From: Verrucomicrobiaceae bacterium | GTDB taxonomy: Bacteria > Verrucomicrobiota > Verrucomicrobiia > Verrucomicrobiales > Verrucomicrobiaceae | Length of the DNA stretch: 47,399 bases | Reading direction: 5' to 3' | Assembly (NCBI GenBank): GCA_947507875.1 | Contig: CANNQP010000034.1 | Coordinates: 1-47,399 of the forward strand | Made by a program: the position numbers and the translations under genes | In this document: in pieces, positions 19,901 through 27,277 of the stretch | Layout: each line of letters opens with the position of its first letter | How positions within the stretch are numbered: the stretch's first letter is position 1 | Notes under the pieces: model-generated | Seen by the model: only the letters and a program-made list of their open reading frames with translations | The model's database searches: none | Told to the model about the DNA's origin: nothing

Positions 19901-20432
19901 TCCTTCCGATCAATATCTACTATCAGGAACCACCAATGTAACATTTACAGTCAGCTCTGAAGGAGGCGGCGACAACAAGAACTATCTATGGAGGAAAGGT
20001 ATCGTTGAATTGCAGAATTCAAGTTCACCAAACTTTACGATCAATAACGCGAGGTCTGAAGATTCAGGCGAGTACAACTGCATCGTCACAAGCACTGAGG
20101 ACCCCACGGGCGCTCAGAGCAATCCAGTCTCGCTTAATGTCATGAATAGCATTTCGAATGTATCCGTTAGTCTAATAACTCCAGCGAGCACAACTGTTTC
20201 TCCTGGCACTCCACTTAGAATCAAATCAGTCGTCACTGGTGACTCCCCGAGTTATCAGTGGTTTGAAGATAATACTGCCATAACAGGAAACGTCAGCGCT
20301 ACTACAGATGAACTCAATCTTTTAGCACCGACTGAGCTGGGGTCATATCAATACAAAGTCGAGGTTTCGAATGCTGTGACCTCAACGCCTGTCGCAAGCA
20401 ACATCATCACGATTCAAGTCGTAGAGCCCTGA
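13935..20432 (+). CDS. Giant secreted FN3/Ig protein with embedded cyclophilin domain (paralogue 2)
   Basis: A 2,165-residue tandem paralogue with the same domain order as the upstream gene. It has a signal peptide (about 1-31, ending NAFGA), four FN3-like domains to about 515, a He_PIG domain near 520-600 (GLPAGLNLNANSGLISG), and a cyclophilin domain at about 634-820 with FHRLDKDFVLQGG and DFFFNL...FTAFGR, again keeping the R, F, Q and F active-site positions. A cadherin-like stretch, three Ig domains (from about 929), a second He_PIG (near 1195-1280) and the unrecognised beta-rich region (about 1285-1700) follow. It has five C-terminal Ig repeats from about 1708, against three in paralogue 1, which accounts for much of the length difference. 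Shared local phrases such as NNTGNS and LDNQNGGFT show common descent. No anchor or sorting signal is visible. ATG at 13935 or 13938 are both possible starts. Confidence 0.88.
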   Translation: MMRPTLMFIRRQLALLPMMACLLVIGGNAFGAPPAQPSNLQVEFTRFGFPYNNEGIETNNSWLSWYLSWDDNALDEDGYHIQARFGNAGPFYNQKQLPAGARFVRISTGIPPSGPGRTQIQFKVIPWKFNGTSTESSEAIITTFIPPRDNKSEITAPSNLTATNFDADSITNGLQADDGKVQLVWLDNSSGELYQRIRMRESIPNQAAEAGWLTIVPAEHGSYEIPFNRTSITLSNRDYVITKTSPSLELNRIQLIPGKTYEFEVGAGNTYTTSGELNIPINYTAKSSAPHFVTPTLAGPTLFSATSLGESAMSLSWKDNSNNETGYEVQYRRISQDSDPPWLSLGTVGENVTNVSLPIVQTATAELRVRAFYSYRPTTATTNTVINSAFSNTATASMTEFRAPSQLIAVTSGVSKTIDLSWQDNSTTEAGFNVYCRPAGSTGAYQFCRATPPNLTQVSVNSFTSGSPFNSNNLTFTTFTIGSAYEFVVRAVGNQEEVESFNSNSVTAFAREGFTNRLYQPIQQNQSFSYTLTVGSQTNFTRFEATGLPAGLNLNANSGLISGTPTVAGYYSVPIRAVYQDYTAMSNLDLRILPTLAGPIMAEGAAIGDRRIGLNDPLIIPLQGRFTDADTKAAVRMITTKGNLDIGMFIDLTPQAVQNFINYASNGDYTQMVFHRLDKDFVLQGGFLKAVSAPRTFTSLSARPSPINEPGVSNLFGTVASAKLGERTSYERNAQGEIVYDSSGNPKIRQTGADMGYVGNPNSASIDFFFNLGNNSQNLDNQNGGFTAFGRVGTPALQLLQQINQLPVGAYLNNNTGNSNNANLDKRIILDGSYYPLTKIPMDAATAPADMDIEKTIRVTSIQPIASVSYSVDSQSTNTATAVVEGTNLRITGLSAGTRAINVTARDIDGNTATTSFNVTVAPGYRRPSITRQPSSVITRANATIRFTVTATGTNIGYRWRKNGTIISGQTGQGSPSYSLVSVQNSDEAEYDVMVYNESESIVSSKAKLEIIKPPVITGSLNSQLVEAGSSFELIANLTAGSPSPTFSWKRGAAVVPRQTSNTLRIESASLADAGRYQASARNSAGIASTDQATIVVIDKRPALQVETPNSNVRLTAQVSGSELNYQWHRILPGNTYQKINGAEDPVLILPNANPQTDIGDYACEVTLPDGIDDTNKHYTGTITLALSNRPIISELLTLTDAIVGATYDRLPPYGFNNLNNITSIRISGLPPGLTYNTTTGRIFGRPTKPGNYLVSFTASNKAGSSNTVRKTMRVYSMGSGLSGTFTANVDAVEGINQNKGGRVVVAVTNSGTFTSQLQMGREQFRSAGNMVLINTVSDSNGNTFLVYLGSTNITRPGRSNLNLAFQIVEGTQSFNGLINDGNLTATFEGYRQIWNTQFRQGPLIMLKNQRISEALRHNVLWSIPDNLLSRTDIPQGDSYLSATATLSGIVNIAGRMSDGSRFTASSILSPYITETLDDETSDNPQDTVTRSKVVTPFFQSLNNGTASLMGDMEFMISDRLSLYLGNSNFPQELPPANQVRGNARWIKDQQPTSDRFYRTGFDAITLNGIGSLYDPPSTNRIVLKLPNVPGNAVLDFSQANIDNASPNPDLPSFRITTTHTGSVTGSNPAKVQLSINPSTGLITGSFSLSDRRNASFEGLCISASQSEPKLGYRYRLPYAGGFFHIPTTTATNSPFSSGKFLLKTPTITFTTQPISATVSPGASTEVSLTAVAVGMPDLSYQWYQNGNMLRNGGSFSGTDESTLTIRGIQQVNAGSYVCVAYAGSISVPSNSATITVRAPVSSVSLVRTPPTATINSGSQVTFNASVQGSPNIEYRWFKNNVRIDGVSGSSYSFTASSSNAGTYKVSARNDLNAANEFITSAGVDLSINQLTTNVTLTRSPEGEIRPGQNVTFTAVADGDGEKTYTWFKNGEIIPSASGSTYSLNDVQFEANGSYKCRVTSSNTPAPVDSNEVSLNVTNTIRNVVASRTPSDQYLLSGTTNVTFTVSSEGGGDNKNYLWRKGIVELQNSSSPNFTINNARSEDSGEYNCIVTSTEDPTGAQSNPVSLNVMNSISNVSVSLITPASTTVSPGTPLRIKSVVTGDSPSYQWFEDNTAITGNVSATTDELNLLAPTELGSYQYKVEVSNAVTSTPVASNIITIQVVEP

Positions 20433-20447
20433 TGGGGATCTTAATCT

Positions 20448-21773
20448 TTAGGATCCTGGCAATCGAAGAACGCCCACACCCACTTGATTTGCTGGCAGTG
20501 TCGAAGGATGCGCATACTGCGTTAAAATTTGTCTAATGTTACTCGCTTGGTAATTTCTACTTAACAATGCTGATACAGCACCACTGACAATCGCGGCAGC
20601 CTGGGAAGTACCACTACCTATGACTGTTTTGTTATCATTGTATGGTGAGATGATACCAACTCCGGGCGCAGCAATAAACAGACCCTCTCCGGAATTAGAA
20701 AAATAGGCTTGTCGCCCATTGGCATCAATCGCAGCTACGCTGATTACACCTTCATAGGCAGCTGGATAAGCCAATTGGGAAGCCTGCTCATTTCCTGCAG
20801 CAGCGACAACGACCACATTTTTTGCAATCGCATATTCAACAGCTCGGGCGAGCATTCTTGATTCAGCCGTAGTGCCTAGGCTTATATTGAGCACGCGAGC
20901 ACCATCATCGACAGCCTTGATGATCGCTTCCGCTAACGTTGCGACATTGCCGACTCCCTCTGCATTTGCGACACGATAGTCTAAGATTTCACTTTTGGGA
21001 GATACACCTCCATTTTCCGAATCATTTCCAGCGATCAGTCCCGTCATGGCAGTGCCATGTCCGTCGTAAGGTTTTCCATCCTGCACGAAATCTAAGTGCG
21101 TGATTTTAATCCCAACTAAATCTTCATGATCAGTAACTCCCGTATCCAATACGGCGACTTTGACCCCAGCTCCCCAGCGACTTCGATCCATCTGATCTGC
21201 CCCAATCATCTTCAATCCACTACTTTCAAAAGGGACTCGACCTCCAGCATTGTCAGTGTCTTTGATGTTATCTGGAATACCCGGCACCCAGACTAGGTGA
21301 TTGGGACCGATGTTTTCGTATTGGTCTGCGTGGTCACGAAGCTCCATCGCCAACTGATGGCGGTCCTGGTATCGAATCCTTGCAGAATTCAGTCGCGGGT
21401 CTTGATAGAGAACTTGAATACCCAACTTACCCGCACGAGCCAAAAAGGCAGCCAGGGCTTGAGGATCACGGAAGCTCAGCAACAGCTCACCTGTTACAAC
21501 TGTCTTTGATTGCTCGAGGGCTGCAAGCTTCTCCAATAAGTCATCATCTACGCTCTGAGTTTCTGAATCTTGGGCACTAGACTTGTGCAGGCTAGAATGG
21601 CTAGTAGAGCCAACGTGTTTTTTTGGGGGTAGCTTTTTAAAGGGAAAAGCTGGCACAGCCGCGTCATCTTGCAGCTCCGTGGCTTGAAATGCCAACCAAC
21701 CAAGCGCGACAAGCGAAATCAGGCACAGCACGCTGCTGGTGATCAATAGAAATTTTATCCAATGGCTGTTCAT
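20448..21773 (-). CDS. Membrane-anchored S8 (subtilisin-like) serine protease
   Basis: A 441-residue protein with one N-terminal hydrophobic segment (about 8-30), a Ser/Lys-rich linker, a possible inhibitor-like prodomain (about 91-165, TGELLLSF...) and a peptidase S8 domain. The catalytic triad is D210 (AVLDTGV), H239 (DGHGT) and S390 (GSGTSQAAA), with the oxyanion-hole N328 in AAAGNE. All key residues are present, so it should be active. The single uncleaved-looking N-terminal helix suggests an inner-membrane protein with a periplasmic catalytic domain, though a signal peptide is possible. Its gene ends 15 bp from the end of the second giant Ig gene and lies 95 bp downstream of lpxA on the same strand. 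Confidence 0.9.
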   Translation of the reverse strand: MNSHWIKFLLITSSVLCLISLVALGWLAFQATELQDDAAVPAFPFKKLPPKKHVGSTSHSSLHKSSAQDSETQSVDDDLLEKLAALEQSKTVVTGELLLSFRDPQALAAFLARAGKLGIQVLYQDPRLNSARIRYQDRHQLAMELRDHADQYENIGPNHLVWVPGIPDNIKDTDNAGGRVPFESSGLKMIGADQMDRSRWGAGVKVAVLDTGVTDHEDLVGIKITHLDFVQDGKPYDGHGTAMTGLIAGNDSENGGVSPKSEILDYRVANAEGVGNVATLAEAIIKAVDDGARVLNISLGTTAESRMLARAVEYAIAKNVVVVAAAGNEQASQLAYPAAYEGVISVAAIDANGRQAYFSNSGEGLFIAAPGVGIISPYNDNKTVIGSGTSQAAAIVSGAVSALLSRNYQASNIRQILTQYAHPSTLPANQVGVGVLRLPGS

Positions 21774-21868
21774 TATGGCTCGCCAAGATAGGACAGCGCG
21801 AACTCATGACGTGTTTCATCTTTCGCCAAAGATTCGTCGAGAATGTTTGGGGATCGACTTCGCGCTGA

Positions 21869-22663
21869 CTATTCCTCACCCTCGTCGATATGCTTACCAC
21901 CTGCCACGATTCCGCGCTTGGTCGAAGCGATAAACTCAGTGAAAAGGGCTGCCTCTGGAGTCAGCTCACCCGCACGAAGTTGTTCGACGGCTTGAGCATT
22001 GTTCAGCCCACTACGGTAGATCTTGCGGAAAGCTTGGCGTAGCGCGCTCATTTGCTCACGGCTAAAGCCAGCACGCTTTAGCCCTACGATGTTCAGACCG
22101 CGAGCACGAGCAGGATTACCATCTGCCGTGCAGTATGGAGGCACATCCTGTACGATTTTGGAACATCCGCCGATGATAGCACGTGTACCGATTCGACAGA
22201 ACTGATGCACGGCACTGAGCCCGCCTAGGATCACGTGATCTTCGACGATAACATGCCCTGCTAGCGTGCCGTTGTTGGAAAAAATGACATGGTTCCCTAC
22301 GACACAATCATGAGCGATATGAACGTAGCTGAGGAAGTGATTATCACTACCGATGATGGTTCGATCCCCTGGCGAGGTAGCACGATGAACTGTGCAAAAT
22401 TCGCGGAAAGTATTGCCATCTCCCATTTCTAGCCATGTGGGTTCACCACGATACTTCAGGTCTTGGGTTTGCTGTCCGATCGAGCTGTAGGCGTAAAATT
22501 GGTTGGCTTTTCCGATCTTGGAGGGCCCCATGATCGTGACATGCTGTTGAAGCCAGCATCCATCACCTAGCACGACATCAGGCCCGATGATGCAGTAGGG
22601 GCCGATGTAAACATCAGAACCAATCTGCGCAGAAGAATCGACAATGGCAGTGGGATGAATCAC
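21869..22663 (-). CDS. lpxA: UDP-N-acetylglucosamine O-acyltransferase
   Basis: A 264-residue left-handed beta-helix enzyme catalysing the first step of lipid A synthesis: transfer of a 3-hydroxyacyl chain from ACP to UDP-GlcNAc in the cytoplasm. Hexapeptide repeats run from residue 1 to about 185 (IHPTAIVDSSAQIG, YIGPYCIIGPDV). The catalytic histidine corresponds to H118 in HIAHDCVVGN, aligning with E. coli H125. The C-terminal helical part (about 190-264) is the expected acyltransferase domain. Length matches the family (about 260). It is 80 bp downstream of lpxC-fabZ and on the same strand, so the two are probably co-transcribed. Confidence 0.96.
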   Translation of the reverse strand: MIHPTAIVDSSAQIGSDVYIGPYCIIGPDVVLGDGCWLQQHVTIMGPSKIGKANQFYAYSSIGQQTQDLKYRGEPTWLEMGDGNTFREFCTVHRATSPGDRTIIGSDNHFLSYVHIAHDCVVGNHVIFSNNGTLAGHVIVEDHVILGGLSAVHQFCRIGTRAIIGGCSKIVQDVPPYCTADGNPARARGLNIVGLKRAGFSREQMSALRQAFRKIYRSGLNNAQAVEQLRAGELTPEAALFTEFIASTKRGIVAGGKHIDEGEE

Positions 22664-22743
22664 GATCAGGGATGGAATGAGGGTCAGTCGAAAAAGGAGG
22701 TGGAACGGCGCGCTTTGAGAAACTTCCGCAGGATGAAGGCAGG

Positions 22744-24063
22744 CTAGCGATCCACGACGCTGAACATCAGATCTGCTTCAGATACGACTTGGCCATTTAC
22801 CGTAACACGGGCTGTCGCTTGCGCGATGCTGCGTTTCACTTTGAGCATTTCTGTTTCGATAATGAGGGTATCACCCGGGAAGACGGGTTTTCTCCACTTC
22901 ACATTATTAGCGCTCATGAAGTAGCCGATCTTGCCCTGGTGCTCTGGCATTTTCATCAGCACAATGCTAGCGACCTGGGCCATCGCTTCTAGCTGCAGGA
23001 CGCCAGGCATGACAGGATGTCCAGGGAAGTGCCCTTGGAAGAAAGGTTCGTTGATGGTCACGTTCTTCACGCCGGTGCATTTCGTATCACCCTCAATGCT
23101 GATGATGCGATCCACTAACAGGAAGGGATAACGATGTGGCAGAAGCTTCATCACCTGGTTTACATCCAGCACGGCTTCTCCCGTCGGAATCGCCAAAGGT
23201 GGAGGTACCATGGCGCGCATGGCCTTGTATTGTGCATCAATGGAGCGAGCCAGCTCTGTATTCGGCCCATGACCGGGGCGAACCGCTATCACATGCCCCG
23301 CAATTCGTCGCCCGCACAGCATGAGGTCGCCGACAATATCGAGCATCTTGTGCCTGACGAACTCATCTTGGAATCGCAGGGGTTGCTTAGACAAAAGCGT
23401 CTCCCCACGCACCACCACTGCAGCTTCTAAAGTCCCCCCTTTGATCAGGCCCTTTTCCATCAGCGGGGCTATGTCTTCGTAGTACACAAACGTGCGCGCT
23501 GGTGCGATCTCCTTTTCATATGTCTCTGGGTTGATCTCGAGAGATAAGAACTGCGTGAATCTTCCGCCGGGGCCGACATTGGTGCATGAGATGCGAAACT
23601 TCTTGTCGGGCACGATGCACAGGATCGTGCCGTCACGCGTTTCTTGATAGATAGGCTCGCGAATCTCAAACACGCGACGGGGCGCATTTTGCTCCTGAAG
23701 ACCAGCCTTCTTGATCAACTCCACGAAAGGCTGCGCGCTACCATCGACGATGGGAGGCTCATTCGCATCCATCTCGATGATGGCATTGTCCACCCCCATG
23801 CCGGTTAGGGCAGAGATGACATGCTCCACGGTATGCACATTCACGCCACCTTCCGCGATGGTCGTCGCGCGCTCCACCTTCTGCACTTTCTCGACCAAAG
23901 CTGAGATGAAGGGCTTGTCCTCCAAATCCATACGGCGGAATTTGAAGCCAAAATCCTCAGGGGCAGGCTGGAGAGTCAGGGTGACCTGCTCACCCGTATG
24001 CAGGGAGATTCCAGTGATTGAGGCGGATTTTGCGAGAGTGTGCTGACGGTCAGAGGCGGCCAT
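22744..24063 (-). CDS. lpxC-fabZ: Bifunctional UDP-3-O-acyl-GlcNAc deacetylase / 3-hydroxyacyl-ACP dehydratase
   Basis: A 439-residue natural fusion. Residues 1 to about 285 are LpxC, the zinc deacetylase committing UDP-acyl-GlcNAc to lipid A: E80/H81 in TVEH, zinc ligands H238 and D242 in RHKMLD, and the general acid H265 in RPGHG are all present, nearly at E. coli numbering. Residues about 300-439 are FabZ, the hotdog-fold dehydratase of fatty-acid elongation, with H345 in QGHFPGHP and E359 in LQLEAMAQ. Both halves look catalytically complete. The fusion is known from Bacteroidota and several other Gram-negative phyla; it links the two enzymes competing for 3-hydroxyacyl-ACP. lpxA follows directly downstream. 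Confidence 0.96.
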   Translation of the reverse strand: MAASDRQHTLAKSASITGISLHTGEQVTLTLQPAPEDFGFKFRRMDLEDKPFISALVEKVQKVERATTIAEGGVNVHTVEHVISALTGMGVDNAIIEMDANEPPIVDGSAQPFVELIKKAGLQEQNAPRRVFEIREPIYQETRDGTILCIVPDKKFRISCTNVGPGGRFTQFLSLEINPETYEKEIAPARTFVYYEDIAPLMEKGLIKGGTLEAAVVVRGETLLSKQPLRFQDEFVRHKMLDIVGDLMLCGRRIAGHVIAVRPGHGPNTELARSIDAQYKAMRAMVPPPLAIPTGEAVLDVNQVMKLLPHRYPFLLVDRIISIEGDTKCTGVKNVTINEPFFQGHFPGHPVMPGVLQLEAMAQVASIVLMKMPEHQGKIGYFMSANNVKWRKPVFPGDTLIIETEMLKVKRSIAQATARVTVNGQVVSEADLMFSVVDR

Positions 24064-24242
24064 GTTGGGGAAGAATTTCCGTCTTAGTCGCCCGGCTCCT
24101 GCCGGTCAAAGAGAAAGCTCACGCATCCGCAACTAGCGGCACCCCATTTAGGGCTGCGATTGTCTCTCCAAGGCAGGGCCCCTACCGTTGAAAATGAGCT
24201 GCACAGACGCATTCCGTTACTCTTGCTGCTCACTTCCCTGCC

Positions 24243-26627
24243 CTAAGATCCGGGCTTTGCCATGATGGGTGATGAACTCGTCGACAGCTGCAGCGACATG
24301 ACTTTCTCATCTCGATAGCTGCTCAAGCGCACAAGGTCTGTGTGGACCTCCAGCACGGCTCTGCCTTCCTTCCTCAGATCGACAAGACGGATCTGTTTCA
24401 GCTGGCAATACTCACGCAGCGATTCAGGGATCCTTTCCAAAACATTCCGATCCTCGTGACTGCTAATCACAGCCTGCGCTCCCGTTTTGGCAATCAGCGC
24501 TTCGATGCCCTCTGGATTCGTCAGGTTTTGCCCACGCACGATGACCTCACAGCGCAGGTCTGGATACCTATGCTCCAAATCTTGGAGGATACTCTGCCCT
24601 GCATCCGAGAGCATCAGCACCCGCACAGGCGGCAGATGCAGCAGCAGCACCATAACACGATCATCGCTCCGTGAATCTAGATCAAACTCCGTCGGATGCA
24701 GCACCTCCGCCCAGCCACCTCCACCCAGATTCAGGCGATTCCCTGCCACATGCCGATGCCAGCGCACACTGTCCACCGGCACCTCTCGCGCCAGTTGGCG
24801 TAGACTGACGCGATGACTATCTCGTGGCCAAGGTTCCAAGACACTGCTGTGCAGCCTTGGCTGTCCCAGCTCTAGGGCAACCATCGCTGCCCCGACATGA
24901 TGACTATCGCCATGCGTCAAAACGAGCCCTGCTAGTCGATTCACACCCTCGTGGCGCAGAAAAGGCTCCACCACTCGCCGCCACTCTCCACGGCTACCAC
25001 AGTCAATCAGCCACTGACCAGACGGTGTCCGAAGAAAAGCGGCCGCGCCACCATCGTTCAGACTTAGCACCTGAAGTTCATGCAAAGGAGGATCTCGGCG
25101 AAAGCGCAGATCCAGGGTAAAACTAGCCCCGGGAAGGTTCGAAAAAAATTCTGCACTCCAGATCAGCCCGCCGGCCAAATGGCCATTTAGCCGATTCATC
25201 ACCCGCTGAACGGTTTCCAGCCCCACACCAGCGCTTAGCAACCCGACACAAGAAGCGCCCATGCTGAGGGCCGAGGCTGGCACCAGCACCGTGTTGGCCA
25301 GCAGCCCAACCGGCGTCATGGTGCGAAAATGTCCAAGCGTGAGAGGAAGGCTGCCCACCCAGGCCGCTGCCGAAGTGCAGCACAGCCCCGCTACAAATCG
25401 ACATCCCATCAGCCTCGCCTTCTCCGTCCTAGGGATTAGGGATGGCGGCAGAAAAGGATCTGGCCGTGTCCAGCGCTCTGTGAGTGCCAGCAGAGGCGGT
25501 GCAAACCACGCAATCGCCGCCAATACCAGAAATGACAGCTGAAAACCAGGGTGAAACAGCTGCTGGGAGTCCATCATCCAGATCAACAAGGCTGCCAGTC
25601 CCAGGCTGTTCTGTAGATCGGGCTTTCGATTCCAAACCACCGCCAGCAGATGCACCGCGATCATGATCGCTGCACGGACCGCCGATGGTCGCCATCCTGT
25701 GATGAAGGCATAGAAAAAAACCGCCACCATCAGCAGCCAAGTCGCCCGGCCCACTCCTGCTCCGCACAGCCTTAGGCCCATTGAAAAGATACCCGCAAGC
25801 AGCGCCACATGCAGCCCACTCACCGCGAAAATGTGAAGCGTGCCACTTTGACGAAAAGCAGCCTCAGCCCTCTCTCCAGCCGCATCGGAAGCACCCAACG
25901 CCATCGCCAACAAGACCGCCCTTTCCTCAGGTGCATGCTCCAACCCTGCCGACAGAGCCCTCACCATCCAGGCGCGACTCCGCTCAGACAGATGCCGCAG
26001 GGCAAACCGCCACGACCCACTCTGTGAAACAAGCAGCTGCATTCGGGTCACGGCCAACCCTGCCGTGAACCCATGACGAAGCTGATACTCCGGCAGATCC
26101 ATCTCCCCAGGATTGCTGGGCGGTTCTGGCAGGAAAAGCAGCCCCGTCAGCTCGTAGTGCCCTGGTTGCTCGAATACAACCCCCCTGGGCAGCAGCGCCA
26201 CCACCCGCCCCTTGGCCGGCTCATAAGCCCCATCCCCTCCCCAGGAAATCTCCTTCAACTCACAGGACACACGTTGTCGCGCACTTGGCGAGGCTTCCTC
26301 AAGCGGCAATAGCACTCCTCGCACCGAGCCAAAAACCTTTCTCTCCGGCAGTTCCAGCAGTCGCAAACGCACCGGATTCCCCTGGCTTAGCGACAGACCA
26401 TGCTCATGCCATGCATGAAACACCAGCAACGTCGGCAGCAGCCACACCACCCAACCTCGTGCCCGCATCCACACCAGCCCAGCCCCCACGGCCAGGACCG
26501 TGTGCCATCCCGACGAGGGAAAAACGTCAGCCATCCCGATTCCCAATCCAGCCGCCAACGCCAAAAAAAGAAAAGGTCGTCGCCCCAAGCAACGCTGCAC
26601 ATCATCAGGGGAAACGCGCCAGATCAT
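24243..26627 (-). CDS. comEC: ComEC/Rec2 family DNA-uptake channel
   Basis: A 794-residue polytopic membrane protein. N-terminal helices and a DUF4131-type extracytoplasmic segment (to about 190) precede the Competence domain (about 225-500), whose signature FAVSGLHVALLAG is clear. A C-terminal metallo-beta-lactamase-like domain follows (about 520-780: VLSLNDGGAAAFLR, WLIDCGS, LVLTHGDSHHVGA). ComEC carries single-stranded DNA across the inner membrane during natural transformation. The metal motif reads THGDSHH, where most family members have THxDxDH, so one expected Asp is a His here. The gene sits 179 bp upstream of lpxC-fabZ on the same strand; no other com genes are visible. Confidence 0.9.
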   Translation of the reverse strand: MIWRVSPDDVQRCLGRRPFLFLALAAGLGIGMADVFPSSGWHTVLAVGAGLVWMRARGWVVWLLPTLLVFHAWHEHGLSLSQGNPVRLRLLELPERKVFGSVRGVLLPLEEASPSARQRVSCELKEISWGGDGAYEPAKGRVVALLPRGVVFEQPGHYELTGLLFLPEPPSNPGEMDLPEYQLRHGFTAGLAVTRMQLLVSQSGSWRFALRHLSERSRAWMVRALSAGLEHAPEERAVLLAMALGASDAAGERAEAAFRQSGTLHIFAVSGLHVALLAGIFSMGLRLCGAGVGRATWLLMVAVFFYAFITGWRPSAVRAAIMIAVHLLAVVWNRKPDLQNSLGLAALLIWMMDSQQLFHPGFQLSFLVLAAIAWFAPPLLALTERWTRPDPFLPPSLIPRTEKARLMGCRFVAGLCCTSAAAWVGSLPLTLGHFRTMTPVGLLANTVLVPASALSMGASCVGLLSAGVGLETVQRVMNRLNGHLAGGLIWSAEFFSNLPGASFTLDLRFRRDPPLHELQVLSLNDGGAAAFLRTPSGQWLIDCGSRGEWRRVVEPFLRHEGVNRLAGLVLTHGDSHHVGAAMVALELGQPRLHSSVLEPWPRDSHRVSLRQLAREVPVDSVRWHRHVAGNRLNLGGGGWAEVLHPTEFDLDSRSDDRVMVLLLHLPPVRVLMLSDAGQSILQDLEHRYPDLRCEVIVRGQNLTNPEGIEALIAKTGAQAVISSHEDRNVLERIPESLREYCQLKQIRLVDLRKEGRAVLEVHTDLVRLSSYRDEKVMSLQLSTSSSPIMAKPGS

Positions 26628-27277
26628 TGTTCAATTCAACTTAACACCCCTGGGACACCTCCACCTCATGCCCGAAAACAAGGCATCGAGACCCTCGACT
26701 CATGATTAAGCAGAAAACAAGAACCATGAGATCTAATCTTAGATATCTAACCAGAAAAATCCAGCCGATTTAGCTCCCACATCAAAATAACCAACCCATC
26801 TTCACTTCGACAAAAGCCCAGAAGCGGGCCTTCGTAGCGCCCTGACACTGAAGGGTACTCAGGCCGTCAGAGGAAGACGTGCCTCAGGATTGGCAAAGTA
26901 GCCTGGCGGACCAGTCTGGCTCTGCGGCCCAGGCAGAGGGCTCGTCGCTCGCCTATGGCTCCATTTGAAACGCAACCGCGCTCAGGAAAAACTGATCAGG
27001 AGGCCTTTTTCTCAAAGGAAAGACGAATCAAGAGAGGCATTTTCAGGAGGCGTCAGCAGCGCTCAACCAGGCTTTGGAGACCAAAGTGACGCATTCGAAC
27101 GCTGCCCAGGCACACATTCAGAGCAAAACACCCTTCGCATGGATCGAGCTCCCCTACTGAGCCAAGAACACCCCTTAGCCTGGTATAAACGGGAAGGGCG
27201 ATTGATCAAACCGTGGCAGGGCAGAAATGCCGCGATTCCTCGGCGTAGAAGGAAAACCCGAGAGGGCCGAAGGGACA
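26628..27277. other. 650-bp intergenic region between comEC and rapA
   Basis: No convincing gene is present. A plus-strand frame (26965-27429) is open but runs antisense into the 3' end of rapA and has no recognisable motif. Two stretches can fold locally: GCCTGG (26901-26906) with CCAGGC (26929-26934), and a GC-rich arm pair around 27238-27266 just past the rapA stop. The comEC promoter should lie at the left end. Confidence 0.4.

Noticed and set aside
26860..26945. Possible RNase P or SRP RNA in the comEC-rapA gap
   Set aside because: A GAGGAAG stretch faintly recalls conserved RNA motifs, but the universal RNase P GAGGAAAGUCC and the SRP GGAAGGAAGCAG loop are both absent.
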